NCBI GenBank assembly: GCA_946886475.1
Contig: CAMPIQ010000050.1
Span: forward strand, 1 to 22,706
Length of the DNA: 22,706 nt
Origin: an uncultured Chitinophagales bacterium
GTDB taxonomy: Bacteria > Bacteroidota > Bacteroidia > Chitinophagales > Chitinophagaceae
Reading direction: 5' to 3'
Of this stretch, positions 1-7,474 are shown one piece after another. The notes beneath the pieces were generated by a model. The model saw nothing but the letters and a program-made list of their open reading frames with translations, had not been told where the DNA came from and did not search any database. How positions within the stretch are numbered: the first letter of the stretch is position 1; each line of letters begins with the position of its first letter. Position numbers and translations under genes: made by a program.

Positions 1-224
1 GCATAGGCTACTGTATGCCATACTTCAGGAAATGTAAATGGGTTGCCTAACAGGAATTCCATCATCGCCTTGGTTTCATCACCGGTCTCTCTCGTAAACT
101 CAACATAGATCTGGTAAAAAATATAATTGATACCAGGATAAGAAAGCGCAACGATCAATGCCATCCACCAGAAGGCACGGTATTTCTTTATTTTAAGCCA
201 CTCAGTTTTTAACAGGTTACCCAT
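1..224 (-). CDS. ABC-2 type transporter permease, N-terminal part (cut by window edge)
   Basis: Reading the minus strand from an ATG at 224 gives an open frame to the window edge (about 74 residues), beginning MGNLLKTEWLKIKKYRAFWW. This is the usual opening of ABC-2 permeases: a short basic cytoplasmic stretch with a TEWLKIKKYR-type motif, then a first membrane segment (about residues 19-35) and a periplasmic loop. It lies 10 bp downstream of the ATPase gene on the same strand, so the two very probably form one operon and one exporter. The substrate cannot be told from sequence. The rest of the protein, with further membrane segments expected, lies outside the window. Confidence 0.8.
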   Translation of the reverse strand, partial: MGNLLKTEWLKIKKYRAFWWMALIVALSYPGINYIFYQIYVEFTRETGDETKAMMEFLLGNPFTFPEVWHTVAY

Positions 225-234
225 AAGATTTTTA

Positions 235-1131
235 TTAGTTGTTGGTTAATTCAAAGAAGCGTGCTTCCAGCCTTTTCTTCTTAAGCAATAAATGATTCAA
301 TACGATGCCCTTGCTGAAACAAAAACTGTTTACATCTTCCAGTCTTGCACTGCCTTTAGGTAAATTAATGATTACAGTTCCGGCAGCTGAATTGATACTG
401 ACATGTTCGCTAAATTCACGCAATACAGTGGCCAGCATATTTACATCAGCAGCGCTTACTTCCACCACATCTTCGTCCTGCATAATTTCATCAACGGGCC
501 CGGTAGTTAATAATTCACCGGTTTTCAGGATAGCCGCATGTGTACAAACCTTTTCAACTTCATCAAGCAGGTGGCTCGCCATAATGATGGTATGACCTGC
601 ATTTTTCAGTTCAACAATAAGTTCCCTGATCTCAGCAATACCTACCGGGTCGAGTCCATTGGTTGGTTCATCCAGCACCAGTACCTTAGGGCTTCCTAAC
701 AGCGAGGCTGCAATGGCCAGCCTTTGTTTCATACCAAGGCTATAGGTTTTGAATTTGCTTTTACGTCGTTCATAAAGCTTTACCTTCTGTAAAACTTTAT
801 CAATGTCAGACACTTCACCTCTGCCACTAATGATCTGTGTTATCTTAAGATTGTCTGAAGCAGACATATAATGATAGAAATTTGGCGTCTCCAGTAAGGA
901 GCCTATTTTTCTTCTTTGCTCCGGAGAACCCGGTTGGCCAAACCAAAGGAAACTGCCATTGTCGGCTTTTAAAACATCAAGGATGATACTTAATAAAGTG
1001 GTCTTGCCACTTCCATTTGGACCAAGAATGCCAAACACGCTTCCTTGTGGTACATCAAAACTGACGCCTTTCAGTGCCTGAATCCGCCCATAGGACTTGC
1101 TGATATTCTGTAGCTGAAGTACTGAACTCAT
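235..1131 (-). CDS. ABC transporter ATP-binding protein (ABC-2 exporter type)
   Basis: A 298-residue cytoplasmic ATPase that powers the permease encoded just downstream. Visible motifs are Walker A GPNGSGKTT (37-45), signature SLGMKQR (131-137), Walker B LVLDEP (151-156) and the switch histidine in ASH (H177). The C-terminal 90 residues are the variable extension typical of drug/lipid-type ABC-2 exporters. The frame is open up to an ATG at 1176, but I prefer the ATG at 1131 (MSSVLQLQNISKSYG) because the family domain starts there. A weak -7-like box (TATCTTCA, 1157-1164, minus strand), 20 bp after a TTG, would also place transcription start inside the longer version. The gene is divergent from the epimerase at 1249. 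The substrate is unknown. Confidence 0.9.
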   Translation of the reverse strand: MSSVLQLQNISKSYGRIQALKGVSFDVPQGSVFGILGPNGSGKTTLLSIILDVLKADNGSFLWFGQPGSPEQRRKIGSLLETPNFYHYMSASDNLKITQIISGRGEVSDIDKVLQKVKLYERRKSKFKTYSLGMKQRLAIAASLLGSPKVLVLDEPTNGLDPVGIAEIRELIVELKNAGHTIIMASHLLDEVEKVCTHAAILKTGELLTTGPVDEIMQDEDVVEVSAADVNMLATVLREFSEHVSINSAAGTVIINLPKGSARLEDVNSFCFSKGIVLNHLLLKKKRLEARFFELTNN

Positions 1132-1248
1132 TTGCAGATGATTTTGTAATAAGTTTTGAAGATAGTACACAGTCATTATTTATGCAATGTAGATTATACC
1201 AAAGACCGCATTCTGTATATAAACCGGTTTTGCCTTTCTTTGCAAGTG

Positions 1249-2169
1249 ATGAAAACCGTTTTGATCACAGGTGGAACAGGCATGCTTGGTACAGCACTTA
1301 CCAGAGAATTATTAAAAAAGGGTTATGAGGTTATCATACTTACAAGAAGCAACCGAAAAATTAATAAACCCGGGATCACATATGCTACCTGGGATATTGA
1401 AAAAGGTACAATAGACCCTGAGGCGATCAGTAATGCGGATTATATCGTTCATCTTGCCGGGGCCAACCTGGCAGGGGGTAGGTGGACAAATAAAAGGAAA
1501 AGAATTTTTACTGAAAGCCGTGTCAGATCAGGCGGATTACTTGTTAAAGCATTAAAAGAAATTCCTAATAAAGTTCAGGCTGTGATCAGTTCATCTGCAA
1601 TTGGTTTTTATGGTGCAGATGAAGATGGCCCTGGCCGTCCTTTCGTGGAAAGCGATCCGCCTGATCATAATTTTCTTGGCCAGCTTGTTCTTCAATGGGA
1701 GGAGGCTGTTGGTACTGTAACCTCTTATGTAAAAAGACTTGTGATCTTAAGATTTGCCATGATCCTGAGTACTGAAGGCGGTGCCTTAAAAGAATTCTTA
1801 ATGCCATTGAAGTTTGGAGTAAGTACCATTTTAGGAAGCGGCCGGCAAATGGTGAGCTGGATACATATTGACGATGCCACAGGGATCATAATGGCTTCCA
1901 TTGAAAATGAGAACTTAAAAGGTGTGTATAATGCAGTGGCTCCTGATGTTGTAAGTAATAAAGTGTTAATGAGGAAGATTGCATCAAATTTCAATGGATA
2001 TTATATTAAGGCCCGTGTACCTGCAGGTATAATAAAACTGGTATTTGGTGAAATGAGTATAGAGGTTTTGAAAAGTGCAACAGTGAGTTCTGAAAAGATC
2101 ATCAATGAGCAATATGAATTTTTATTCCCCGGTCTGGAATCGGCTATCCAAAAACTGGCGGCTTCCTGA
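1249..2169 (+). CDS. TIGR01777-type NAD(P)-dependent epimerase (SDR superfamily, DUF1731 C-terminus)
   Basis: A 306-residue soluble protein of the extended SDR superfamily. The N-terminus MKTVLITGGTGMLG carries the GxxGxxG nucleotide-binding loop (residues 8-14). The family hallmarks SSSAIGFYG, the HLAGANLAGGRW stretch and the HIDD motif (VSWIHIDDA) are present. The last 50 or so residues, with VFGEMSIEVLKSATVSSEKI, match the DUF1731 domain that closes TIGR01777 proteins. The frame is open to an ATG at 1156, but the ATG at 1249 starts exactly at the Rossmann strand, so I use it. A weak -7-like box TTTCTTTG lies at 1235-1242. The substrate is unknown for the family; E. coli YfcH is a relative. 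Its last 26 bp overlap the 3' end of the convergent protease gene. Confidence 0.88.
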   Translation: MKTVLITGGTGMLGTALTRELLKKGYEVIILTRSNRKINKPGITYATWDIEKGTIDPEAISNADYIVHLAGANLAGGRWTNKRKRIFTESRVRSGGLLVKALKEIPNKVQAVISSSAIGFYGADEDGPGRPFVESDPPDHNFLGQLVLQWEEAVGTVTSYVKRLVILRFAMILSTEGGALKEFLMPLKFGVSTILGSGRQMVSWIHIDDATGIIMASIENENLKGVYNAVAPDVVSNKVLMRKIASNFNGYYIKARVPAGIIKLVFGEMSIEVLKSATVSSEKIINEQYEFLFPGLESAIQKLAAS

Positions 2170-2833
2170 CCTCTGTTGACCCATATTCACCATGATCCCA
2201 ATGATAAATATTGGTGAATTCTCCAACCAGTGCCCTGTTATTTCTGAAATCAAGTTTGTGTAATTTCAAATCTTCAATATCCTGTTGTTTTACTTTTCTG
2301 TGCATGGGATGCATGGTACCTCCCGTAAACCCTGCCCTCATAGCCGGGTCATACTGATATTGGGGATCAACCAGCGTTCCTCGCGGATACATGATGGCAG
2401 GCACCCCTTCTCCCCGGATATCCAGCATCTCAGGATGTGGCAAACCAAGCGTATGTCCATATTCATGTGCTGATGTAGTTGACCCTTTATATAAATTTTC
2501 TATGAGGAAGTAACCGGTATTACAACCCAGTCCATCTACAAATGAAATATTACCGTGCACAAATTTTTCGATCCTGAAATAATTATTGCGGGGGTCTGTA
2601 TTTTTTAAGATTTCAAGTTCTTCAATATATTTTTTCACTTCCGCTGTGACCCGGAATATAATTCTGAAATGTGTATTATGATAGAAGATCACACCTTCCG
2701 GTTCGTTCCACATCCTCTCAATTTCTTCACGGATATTTTCAGTCACTTCCTCATCCGCCATGTTACCATAAGTAATGATGTGTGAGAAAATGGTTATGGT
2801 GGATTGTTGATAATTGATCTCGGCTTCGCCCAT
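2144..2833 (-). CDS. metzincin-type zinc metalloprotease, no signal peptide
   Basis: A 229-residue protein with the full metzincin zinc motif HEYGHTLGLPH (HExxHxxGxxH, H123-H133). It is followed about 14 residues later by a Met-turn candidate, PAIMYPRG (M148). This pairing is diagnostic of metzincins (M10/M12/M57-like), with E124 as general base. The N-terminus MGEAEINYQQSTITIFS is not hydrophobic, so there is no signal peptide or propeptide with a cysteine switch. That is unusual, since most metzincins are secreted. The start codon overlaps the stop of the cyclase gene by one base (TAATG), implying translational coupling. The 3' end overlaps the convergent epimerase by 26 bp. Function and substrate are not recognised. 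A role downstream of the cyclase is inference from position only. Confidence 0.78.
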   Translation of the reverse strand: MGEAEINYQQSTITIFSHIITYGNMADEEVTENIREEIERMWNEPEGVIFYHNTHFRIIFRVTAEVKKYIEELEILKNTDPRNNYFRIEKFVHGNISFVDGLGCNTGYFLIENLYKGSTTSAHEYGHTLGLPHPEMLDIRGEGVPAIMYPRGTLVDPQYQYDPAMRAGFTGGTMHPMHRKVKQQDIEDLKLHKLDFRNNRALVGEFTNIYHWDHGEYGSTEVRKPPVFG

Positions 2834-3891
2834 TATTCAAGTTTTAAAGAAAATAATTGAATTGGTTCTGACCTTCCTTTGAGTTCCATAGTTCCGATCT
2901 TATCGATATCATAGCCATGTGGCTGATGAAACCCGCTCATAAAATCTTCTGAAAGTATATAAGGTTCGTCAAGCTCATTGCACATGCTCCTGATCCTTGC
3001 TGTTGTATTCATGGTATCACCGCAATAGATCAGGTCTTTTTTTATCACACCAATAAATCCTGCCGTTACCTCGCCTGCATGTACCCCTGCTTTGAATTTT
3101 GGTTGCTTTCCATATCTTTTCTGGTACCTGGACGACAGTCTTTCAACCAGGAAATAGGTATTGCGGATAAACTTCAGGCTTTTAAGTTTATTCTCCGGAG
3201 TATTTAACCAGCTGATCACAATCTCATCACCTACATATTGATAGATCTCCCCATCATTTGCAAGGATGGGAAGGGTTATGTCGTTGAAAAAATTCCTAAG
3301 CATCCTGAAATATTTTTCATGTCCCAGGTCTTCTGCAATGGAAGTGGATTCATTGATATCGAGAAAAATAAATATCCTGTTCTCGATCCTCGGTTTGGTG
3401 TATTCGCCGCTTAACATGAGCCAAAGCATTCCTGGACCATATTTATCCGTTACTTCAAGCAGGATGATAGAAACAAGCGTCATCAGTCCCATATCAATAA
3501 AAAAAGAAACAAATGTGTTTGTATAAACCAGTTTGCTAAAGAAGCTGTCGAAATAAGTTGAAAGGTCCTTGGTATAATTCAGGAAAAAATAGATCATCAG
3601 CAAAATGAAGGCGATCACAAAAAACAGGCATAAAGTGATCATCAACTTGATAATGATAGACAGCCATGTTGGCATATGGTGGAAAGCAGGTTTTAAAAAG
3701 AATATCAGTACAGCAGTAATGATAAAACCAATAATTCCAAAAATAATGGCAAATTCAGTGAGTGAAACGCTTACGCCAAGGTCATTCCCGGGCTGGATAA
3801 GGTTGAAGTAAAATACAATCCCGAAAATCACCCAAATCAGGGAAATGGCAATGAGTGTCCTTAACCGGTAATAAAATAATCTTGTACGCAT
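2833..3891 (-). CDS. membrane-anchored class III adenylate/guanylate cyclase
   Basis: A 352-residue protein. The N-terminal half has about four hydrophobic membrane segments (roughly 12-30, 46-66, 79-104 and 127-146). The C-terminal half (about 170-350) is a class III nucleotidyl cyclase domain. The metal-binding aspartates are D178 (FLDIN) and D222 (YVGDE), and the transition-state residues are N295 and R299 in GDTMNTTAR. By alignment to canonical cyclases, the purine-selecting positions hold Q218 instead of Lys and I288 instead of Asp/Thr, so whether it makes cAMP, cGMP or something else is open. The gene is first in a two-gene unit with the metzincin protease. No clear TAnnTTTG box is visible upstream; the start codon sits within the palindrome ATAGCGCTAT (3890-3899). 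Confidence 0.88.
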   Translation of the reverse strand: MRTRLFYYRLRTLIAISLIWVIFGIVFYFNLIQPGNDLGVSVSLTEFAIIFGIIGFIITAVLIFFLKPAFHHMPTWLSIIIKLMITLCLFFVIAFILLMIYFFLNYTKDLSTYFDSFFSKLVYTNTFVSFFIDMGLMTLVSIILLEVTDKYGPGMLWLMLSGEYTKPRIENRIFIFLDINESTSIAEDLGHEKYFRMLRNFFNDITLPILANDGEIYQYVGDEIVISWLNTPENKLKSLKFIRNTYFLVERLSSRYQKRYGKQPKFKAGVHAGEVTAGFIGVIKKDLIYCGDTMNTTARIRSMCNELDEPYILSEDFMSGFHQPHGYDIDKIGTMELKGRSEPIQLFSLKLE

Positions 3892-4261
3892 AGCGCTATC
3901 AAGTTATGCAATTGTTGTGCTTGGGATGCGTAAAATATGTGTTCCAATTCTTCGTGACATCCATGGTCCTTCTTTCCTACGTGTAAACCAAATACGCCCT
4001 TCGGGCGCTTTGGGGGTGATGAAAAGATCAGAAGAACCACAAAAGGCACGGAGGAATTCAAAATTAAATGATCTGCATGCTTTCTCCCTGTGTTCTGTGG
4101 ATTTCCCTGCTATCCGTGCCCGTTTTAATTGTGCCAAAGAATTTTGTTGAGTTACTCGGATATGAAGAAGCCGCAACATGCAGGGATAACATAGGTGAGG
4201 CCAGCTTAATAATTATTATTGAATCAGGATTTCAATTCTTCCTCCACAGCTTTTAGAAATA
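3892..4261. repeat. gene-free stretch with degenerate CTTCGTG/CTCCGTG-type repeat blocks and a hairpin
   Basis: This 370-bp gap holds no convincing gene; the short frames here have no family resemblance and overlap each other on both strands. It contains several blocks that look like decayed copies of the 'TTCGTGxxTTCGTGG / CTCCGTGxxTCTGTGG' intergenic repeat text found in many bacterial genomes. These are CTTCGTGA with TGGTCCTTC (3950-3973), ACCACAAAAGGCACGGAGG (4036-4054) and CTCCCTGTGTTCTGTGG to TCCGTGCC (4084-4120). GGCACGGA (4045-4052) and TCCGTGCC (4113-4120) form an inverted pair. A short hairpin CGCCC-TTC-GGGCG lies at 3995-4007 and has no T-run, so it is not an obvious terminator. 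I assign no function. Confidence 0.45.
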
Positions 4262-6643
4262 TCAGTTTCTAAGCGGCTTGCCGCCCTTCAACACACTTTG
4301 AATTCTTTCCAGGGTTTTCTTTTCGCCACATAAAGAAAGAAAAGCTTCTCTTTCAAGATCAAGCAGGTATTGTTCGCTTACAAGAGTGGGTTCGCTCAGA
4401 TCGCCGCCACACATTACATACGCCAGTTTTTTTGCAACAGTGGCATCATGTTCAGTGGCATAATTGGCAGTTTTCATCCCATGAATACCGGCATACAATG
4501 CACCCAGGGCCGACCTTCCAAGTACCTTTACATCTTTTTTCTGCACCGGTGTTACATAACCACTTTCATATATTTCAATAACGGATCTTTTGGCCTCGCT
4601 TACCCGGCGGCTTTGATTCATCACTATTTCATCCAGACCTTTACGGTATATACCAAGTTGATATGCTTCGAATCCTGACGTGGCAACTTTTGCTGTAGCA
4701 ATAGACAGAAAACGATTTTTAAGTGTAATGGTTTCAGGTTCGTCTTCATGCATTTCAGCAGAAGCTCTGACAACAAATTCTTTTGTACCCCCTCCACCCG
4801 GAATCAGTCCAACACCTAATTCTACCAGTCCGGTGTAAGTTTCAGCAGCGGCACAAACCTTATCGCTGTGAAGACTTAATTCACAGGCACCCCCCAGGGC
4901 AAGTCCATGAGGTGCAACTACCACTGGGATGGAGGAATACCTGGCTCTCATCATTGTATTCTGGAATAACCGTATGGCCATATCCAGTTCATCATATTCC
5001 TGGTCAATGGCCAGCATAAAGATCATTCCCACATTAGCGCCTGCACTAAAATTGGGACCCTCATTAGCAATTACAAGTCCTTTGTAATTTTTTTCTGCAA
5101 GTTCTATTGCTTTGTTGATGCCCGATAATACATCACCACCAATGGAATTCATTTTACTGTTCCATTGCAATCCCAATACTTCATCACCTATATCATACAA
5201 TTTGCAACTTCCATTTTTCCACACCATTTTATCCTGGTAGTTACTCAAAATAATAAAGTCATTGCTTCCGGGTACAGGTTTGTAAGTTTTTGACATGGGA
5301 TCGTAAACCAGTGTTTTTCCCGATTCAATTTTATAAAAAGATGTATTGCCTGAAGCAAGCATCTCTTCCACCCATCCTGCAACAGAATAACCGGCAGCTT
5401 TCATTGCTTTGATGGTTCTTTCAACACCAAGTACATCCCAACTTTCAAAAGCACCGATCTCCCAACCAAAACCAGCCATCATCGCGTCATCAATACGGTA
5501 AACCTCATCACTGATCTCAGGAATACGGTGAGAGATATAAGAAAACAAACCATAATGGAATTGCCTGTAAAATTCACCGGCTTTATCCTGGGCTGCTACC
5601 AGCATTTTTAATCGCTGTTTGAGATCGTCTATCGATTTTGCTGCATCAACAGAAGCAAATTTTGGTTTTTGCCTGGGCTGGTATTCCAGGGTTGTGAGGT
5701 CAAGAGTGTAGATCTCTTTTTCTCCTTTCGCTCCTTTTCTTTTGGCAAAAAATCCCTGGCCTGTTTTATCGCCCAGCCAGTTCTTCTCAACAATCTTGTT
5801 CAGCCAGCCAGGAATTTGGAAAGCATCTCTTTGTTCGTCGTCCGGACAATTTTCATATACGCCCTTTGCCACTTTAATCAGTGTATCTATGCCAACTACA
5901 TCTGCCGTTCTAAAGGTGGCTGATTTGGGTCTGCCGATCAACGGACCTGTAAGCGCATCCACTTCATCAATGGTCAATCCTAATTTCTCAATCACGCCAA
6001 ATATGGCCATCATTCCATAAACACCGATCCGGTTGGCAATAAAGGCGGGGGTATCTTTGGCAAGTACCGTGGTTTTCCCAAGATAGAGATCACCATAGTT
6101 CATTAAGAAATCAACGATGGCAGTATCGGTTGAAGGCGTAGGAATGATCTCGAGCAATCTTAAATACCTTGGAGGATTAAAAAAATGCGTTCCACAAAAA
6201 TGTTTTTTAAAATCATCACTTCTACCTTCACTCAATAGATGAATAGGAATGCCGGATGTATTTGAAGTGATAAGCGTTCCAGGCTTTCTGAACTGTTCAA
6301 CTTTTTCATAAAGGGCTTTTTTTATTTCCAGGCGTTCAACAACCACTTCAATTACCCAGTCATAACCGCTGATCTCTTTCAGGTTATCATCAAAATTTCC
6401 TGTACTGATCATTTTTACAACATCTTTAGTGTAAACAGGAGATGGGTTGCTTTTTATAGCAGCCTGCAAAGAATCGTTGACGATCTTATTACGCAGCGCC
6501 TTGTTGTCAGAATCCCTGGCCTCGTTTGAAACAATATCAAGTAATAACACCTGGAGGCCTATGCCTGCAAAATGACATGCGATCCTTGAACCCATGATGC
6601 CACTTCCTAAAACTGCTACTTTTTTAATGATTCTTTTACCCAT
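4262..6643 (-). CDS. bifunctional 3-hydroxyacyl-CoA dehydrogenase / enoyl-CoA hydratase (FadN type)
   Basis: A 793-residue cytosolic enzyme of fatty-acid beta-oxidation. The N-terminal half is a 3-hydroxyacyl-CoA dehydrogenase, with NAD-binding loop GSGIMG (13-18), catalytic-region GTHFFNPPR (H153) and an ANRIG helical-domain motif (203-207). The C-terminal part (about 485-690) is a crotonase fold, with oxyanion segments NFSAGANV (531-538) and GLALGGACEL. Its two catalytic glutamates, E588 and E608, have the 20-residue spacing seen in enoyl-CoA hydratase. The order (dehydrogenase first, hydratase second) and the length match Bacillus FadN rather than E. coli FadB, where the order is reversed. 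No thiolase or acyl-CoA dehydrogenase gene lies next to it, although such partners often neighbour this family. The start is an ATG at 6643. No clear terminator is seen downstream. Confidence 0.93.
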   Translation of the reverse strand: MGKRIIKKVAVLGSGIMGSRIACHFAGIGLQVLLLDIVSNEARDSDNKALRNKIVNDSLQAAIKSNPSPVYTKDVVKMISTGNFDDNLKEISGYDWVIEVVVERLEIKKALYEKVEQFRKPGTLITSNTSGIPIHLLSEGRSDDFKKHFCGTHFFNPPRYLRLLEIIPTPSTDTAIVDFLMNYGDLYLGKTTVLAKDTPAFIANRIGVYGMMAIFGVIEKLGLTIDEVDALTGPLIGRPKSATFRTADVVGIDTLIKVAKGVYENCPDDEQRDAFQIPGWLNKIVEKNWLGDKTGQGFFAKRKGAKGEKEIYTLDLTTLEYQPRQKPKFASVDAAKSIDDLKQRLKMLVAAQDKAGEFYRQFHYGLFSYISHRIPEISDEVYRIDDAMMAGFGWEIGAFESWDVLGVERTIKAMKAAGYSVAGWVEEMLASGNTSFYKIESGKTLVYDPMSKTYKPVPGSNDFIILSNYQDKMVWKNGSCKLYDIGDEVLGLQWNSKMNSIGGDVLSGINKAIELAEKNYKGLVIANEGPNFSAGANVGMIFMLAIDQEYDELDMAIRLFQNTMMRARYSSIPVVVAPHGLALGGACELSLHSDKVCAAAETYTGLVELGVGLIPGGGGTKEFVVRASAEMHEDEPETITLKNRFLSIATAKVATSGFEAYQLGIYRKGLDEIVMNQSRRVSEAKRSVIEIYESGYVTPVQKKDVKVLGRSALGALYAGIHGMKTANYATEHDATVAKKLAYVMCGGDLSEPTLVSEQYLLDLEREAFLSLCGEKKTLERIQSVLKGGKPLRN

Positions 6644-6742
6644 AAAACTGTTTTATCAACTTTAGATGAAGCATAAAACTTTTGAAAACACTGAAATAGT
6701 TAGTTATGCAACTAATTACCGAAGATAATAAAATTGAAAAAG

Positions 6743-6766
6743 AAAAGCTCCTCATGAGGAGCTTTT
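6743..6766 (-). terminator. Rho-independent terminator, 24-nt perfect palindrome
   Basis: The two halves AAAAGCTCCTCA and TGAGGAGCTTTT pair perfectly. On the minus strand the stem ends in TTTT followed by CTTTTTC, as expected for intrinsic termination. It lies 8 bp after the stop of the NTF2-like lipoprotein gene (6774). The flanking A-rich DNA makes it nearly symmetric, but no plus-strand gene needs it. Confidence 0.8.
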
Positions 6767-6773
6767 AATTGAA

Positions 6774-7316
6774 TTATTGTTTTGAAGGAGGAGTTGCCGC
6801 CCTTGTATATTGAAACATCAAATTTATCTTTCCATCCTTGTCAAAACGCCAGGCTTCGTGCAGGTGAACAGAATCAGTTTTACCGGCAAGATCTGTATAG
6901 ATTTCCATGCCCCATACATTTGCCCAGCTTTCTTCTTTATCTGTGCTTTTTAAAAAAGTTACTGCATCCACCTTGCTTTCAATTTTCGAGAACATGTCAC
7001 GGTATTGTTTGGTCCAGGCAATAACAGAATCCTTTGGTCCGGCCATTGTCATTCCATTTGAAACGAACATCGCAATAGTATCCGCAAACATGTCCCTGCT
7101 TTTTGACAGGTCGCCTTCATCCCAGTGTTTCCATAATTGTAATATTGTTTGGGCATGTGCGGGATTACCTGTTTCAAATTTTGAAGAATAGTTGATAGGA
7201 TAAGCATAGCTGACATCTTCATTTTTTTTTGTGTCTGTTGCCGATTCAACTTTTACATTATCCTCATTACAGGCTGTAAAAGCAACAACAGAAAAAAGGA
7301 AAAGAATTTTTTTCAT
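6774..7316 (-). CDS. NTF2/SnoaL-like lipoprotein
   Basis: A 180-residue predicted lipoprotein. MKKILFLFSVVAFTAC is a short signal peptide with lipobox FTAC (C16). The acidic NED after the cysteine resembles Bacteroidota lipoprotein export signals, so a surface location is possible. The mature part (HAQTILQLWKHWDEGDLSKS, then MFADTIAMF, a middle region and WRFDKDGKINLMFQY) has the order of a SnoaL/NTF2-like fold: a helix pair, then a curved sheet ending in an 'hhDgkI' strand. Such domains bind small molecules or act as weak enzymes; no specific role can be given. The open frame extends upstream to 7403, but that extension runs through the terminator of the previous gene (7389-7415), so the ATG at 7316 is the start. 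The gene stands alone between two terminators. Confidence 0.85.
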   Translation of the reverse strand: MKKILFLFSVVAFTACNEDNVKVESATDTKKNEDVSYAYPINYSSKFETGNPAHAQTILQLWKHWDEGDLSKSRDMFADTIAMFVSNGMTMAGPKDSVIAWTKQYRDMFSKIESKVDAVTFLKSTDKEESWANVWGMEIYTDLAGKTDSVHLHEAWRFDKDGKINLMFQYTRAATPPSKQ

Positions 7317-7388
7317 AAAAGTTTGTTTTTGATTGATAAAAGGTGAGATCTGGGATAGCAGTACTTTAAGGTAGTTCAATAATCTAAA

Positions 7389-7415
7389 TAAAAAAGCCTC
7401 CATCAGCTATGGAGG
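7389..7415 (-). terminator. Rho-independent terminator after the DUF5777 gene
   Basis: On the minus strand, CCTCCAT and ATGGAGG pair around the loop AGCTG, followed by CTTTTTT. It lies about 60 bp past the stop of the DUF5777 gene (7475). It marks the 3' end of the envelope cluster and rules out the longer start for the following lipoprotein gene. Confidence 0.85.
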
Positions 7416-7474
7416 TATTTAGTATGAGTAATTGCTGAAATTGAAAAATCAATCAGTTGAAAGCTACTTTCTTA

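Noticed and set aside
3995..4007. CGCCC-TTC-GGGCG hairpin as a terminator
   Set aside because: There is no T-run on either strand and no gene ends nearby.
3904..4179. Overlapping short frames on both strands in the gap before the cyclase
   Set aside because: The translations have no recognisable fold, compete with each other and arise from the degenerate repeat text.
7317..7403. Upstream extension of the NTF2-like lipoprotein
   Set aside because: The extension passes through the terminator of the preceding gene and would bury the lipobox signal peptide, so the ATG at 7316 was chosen.
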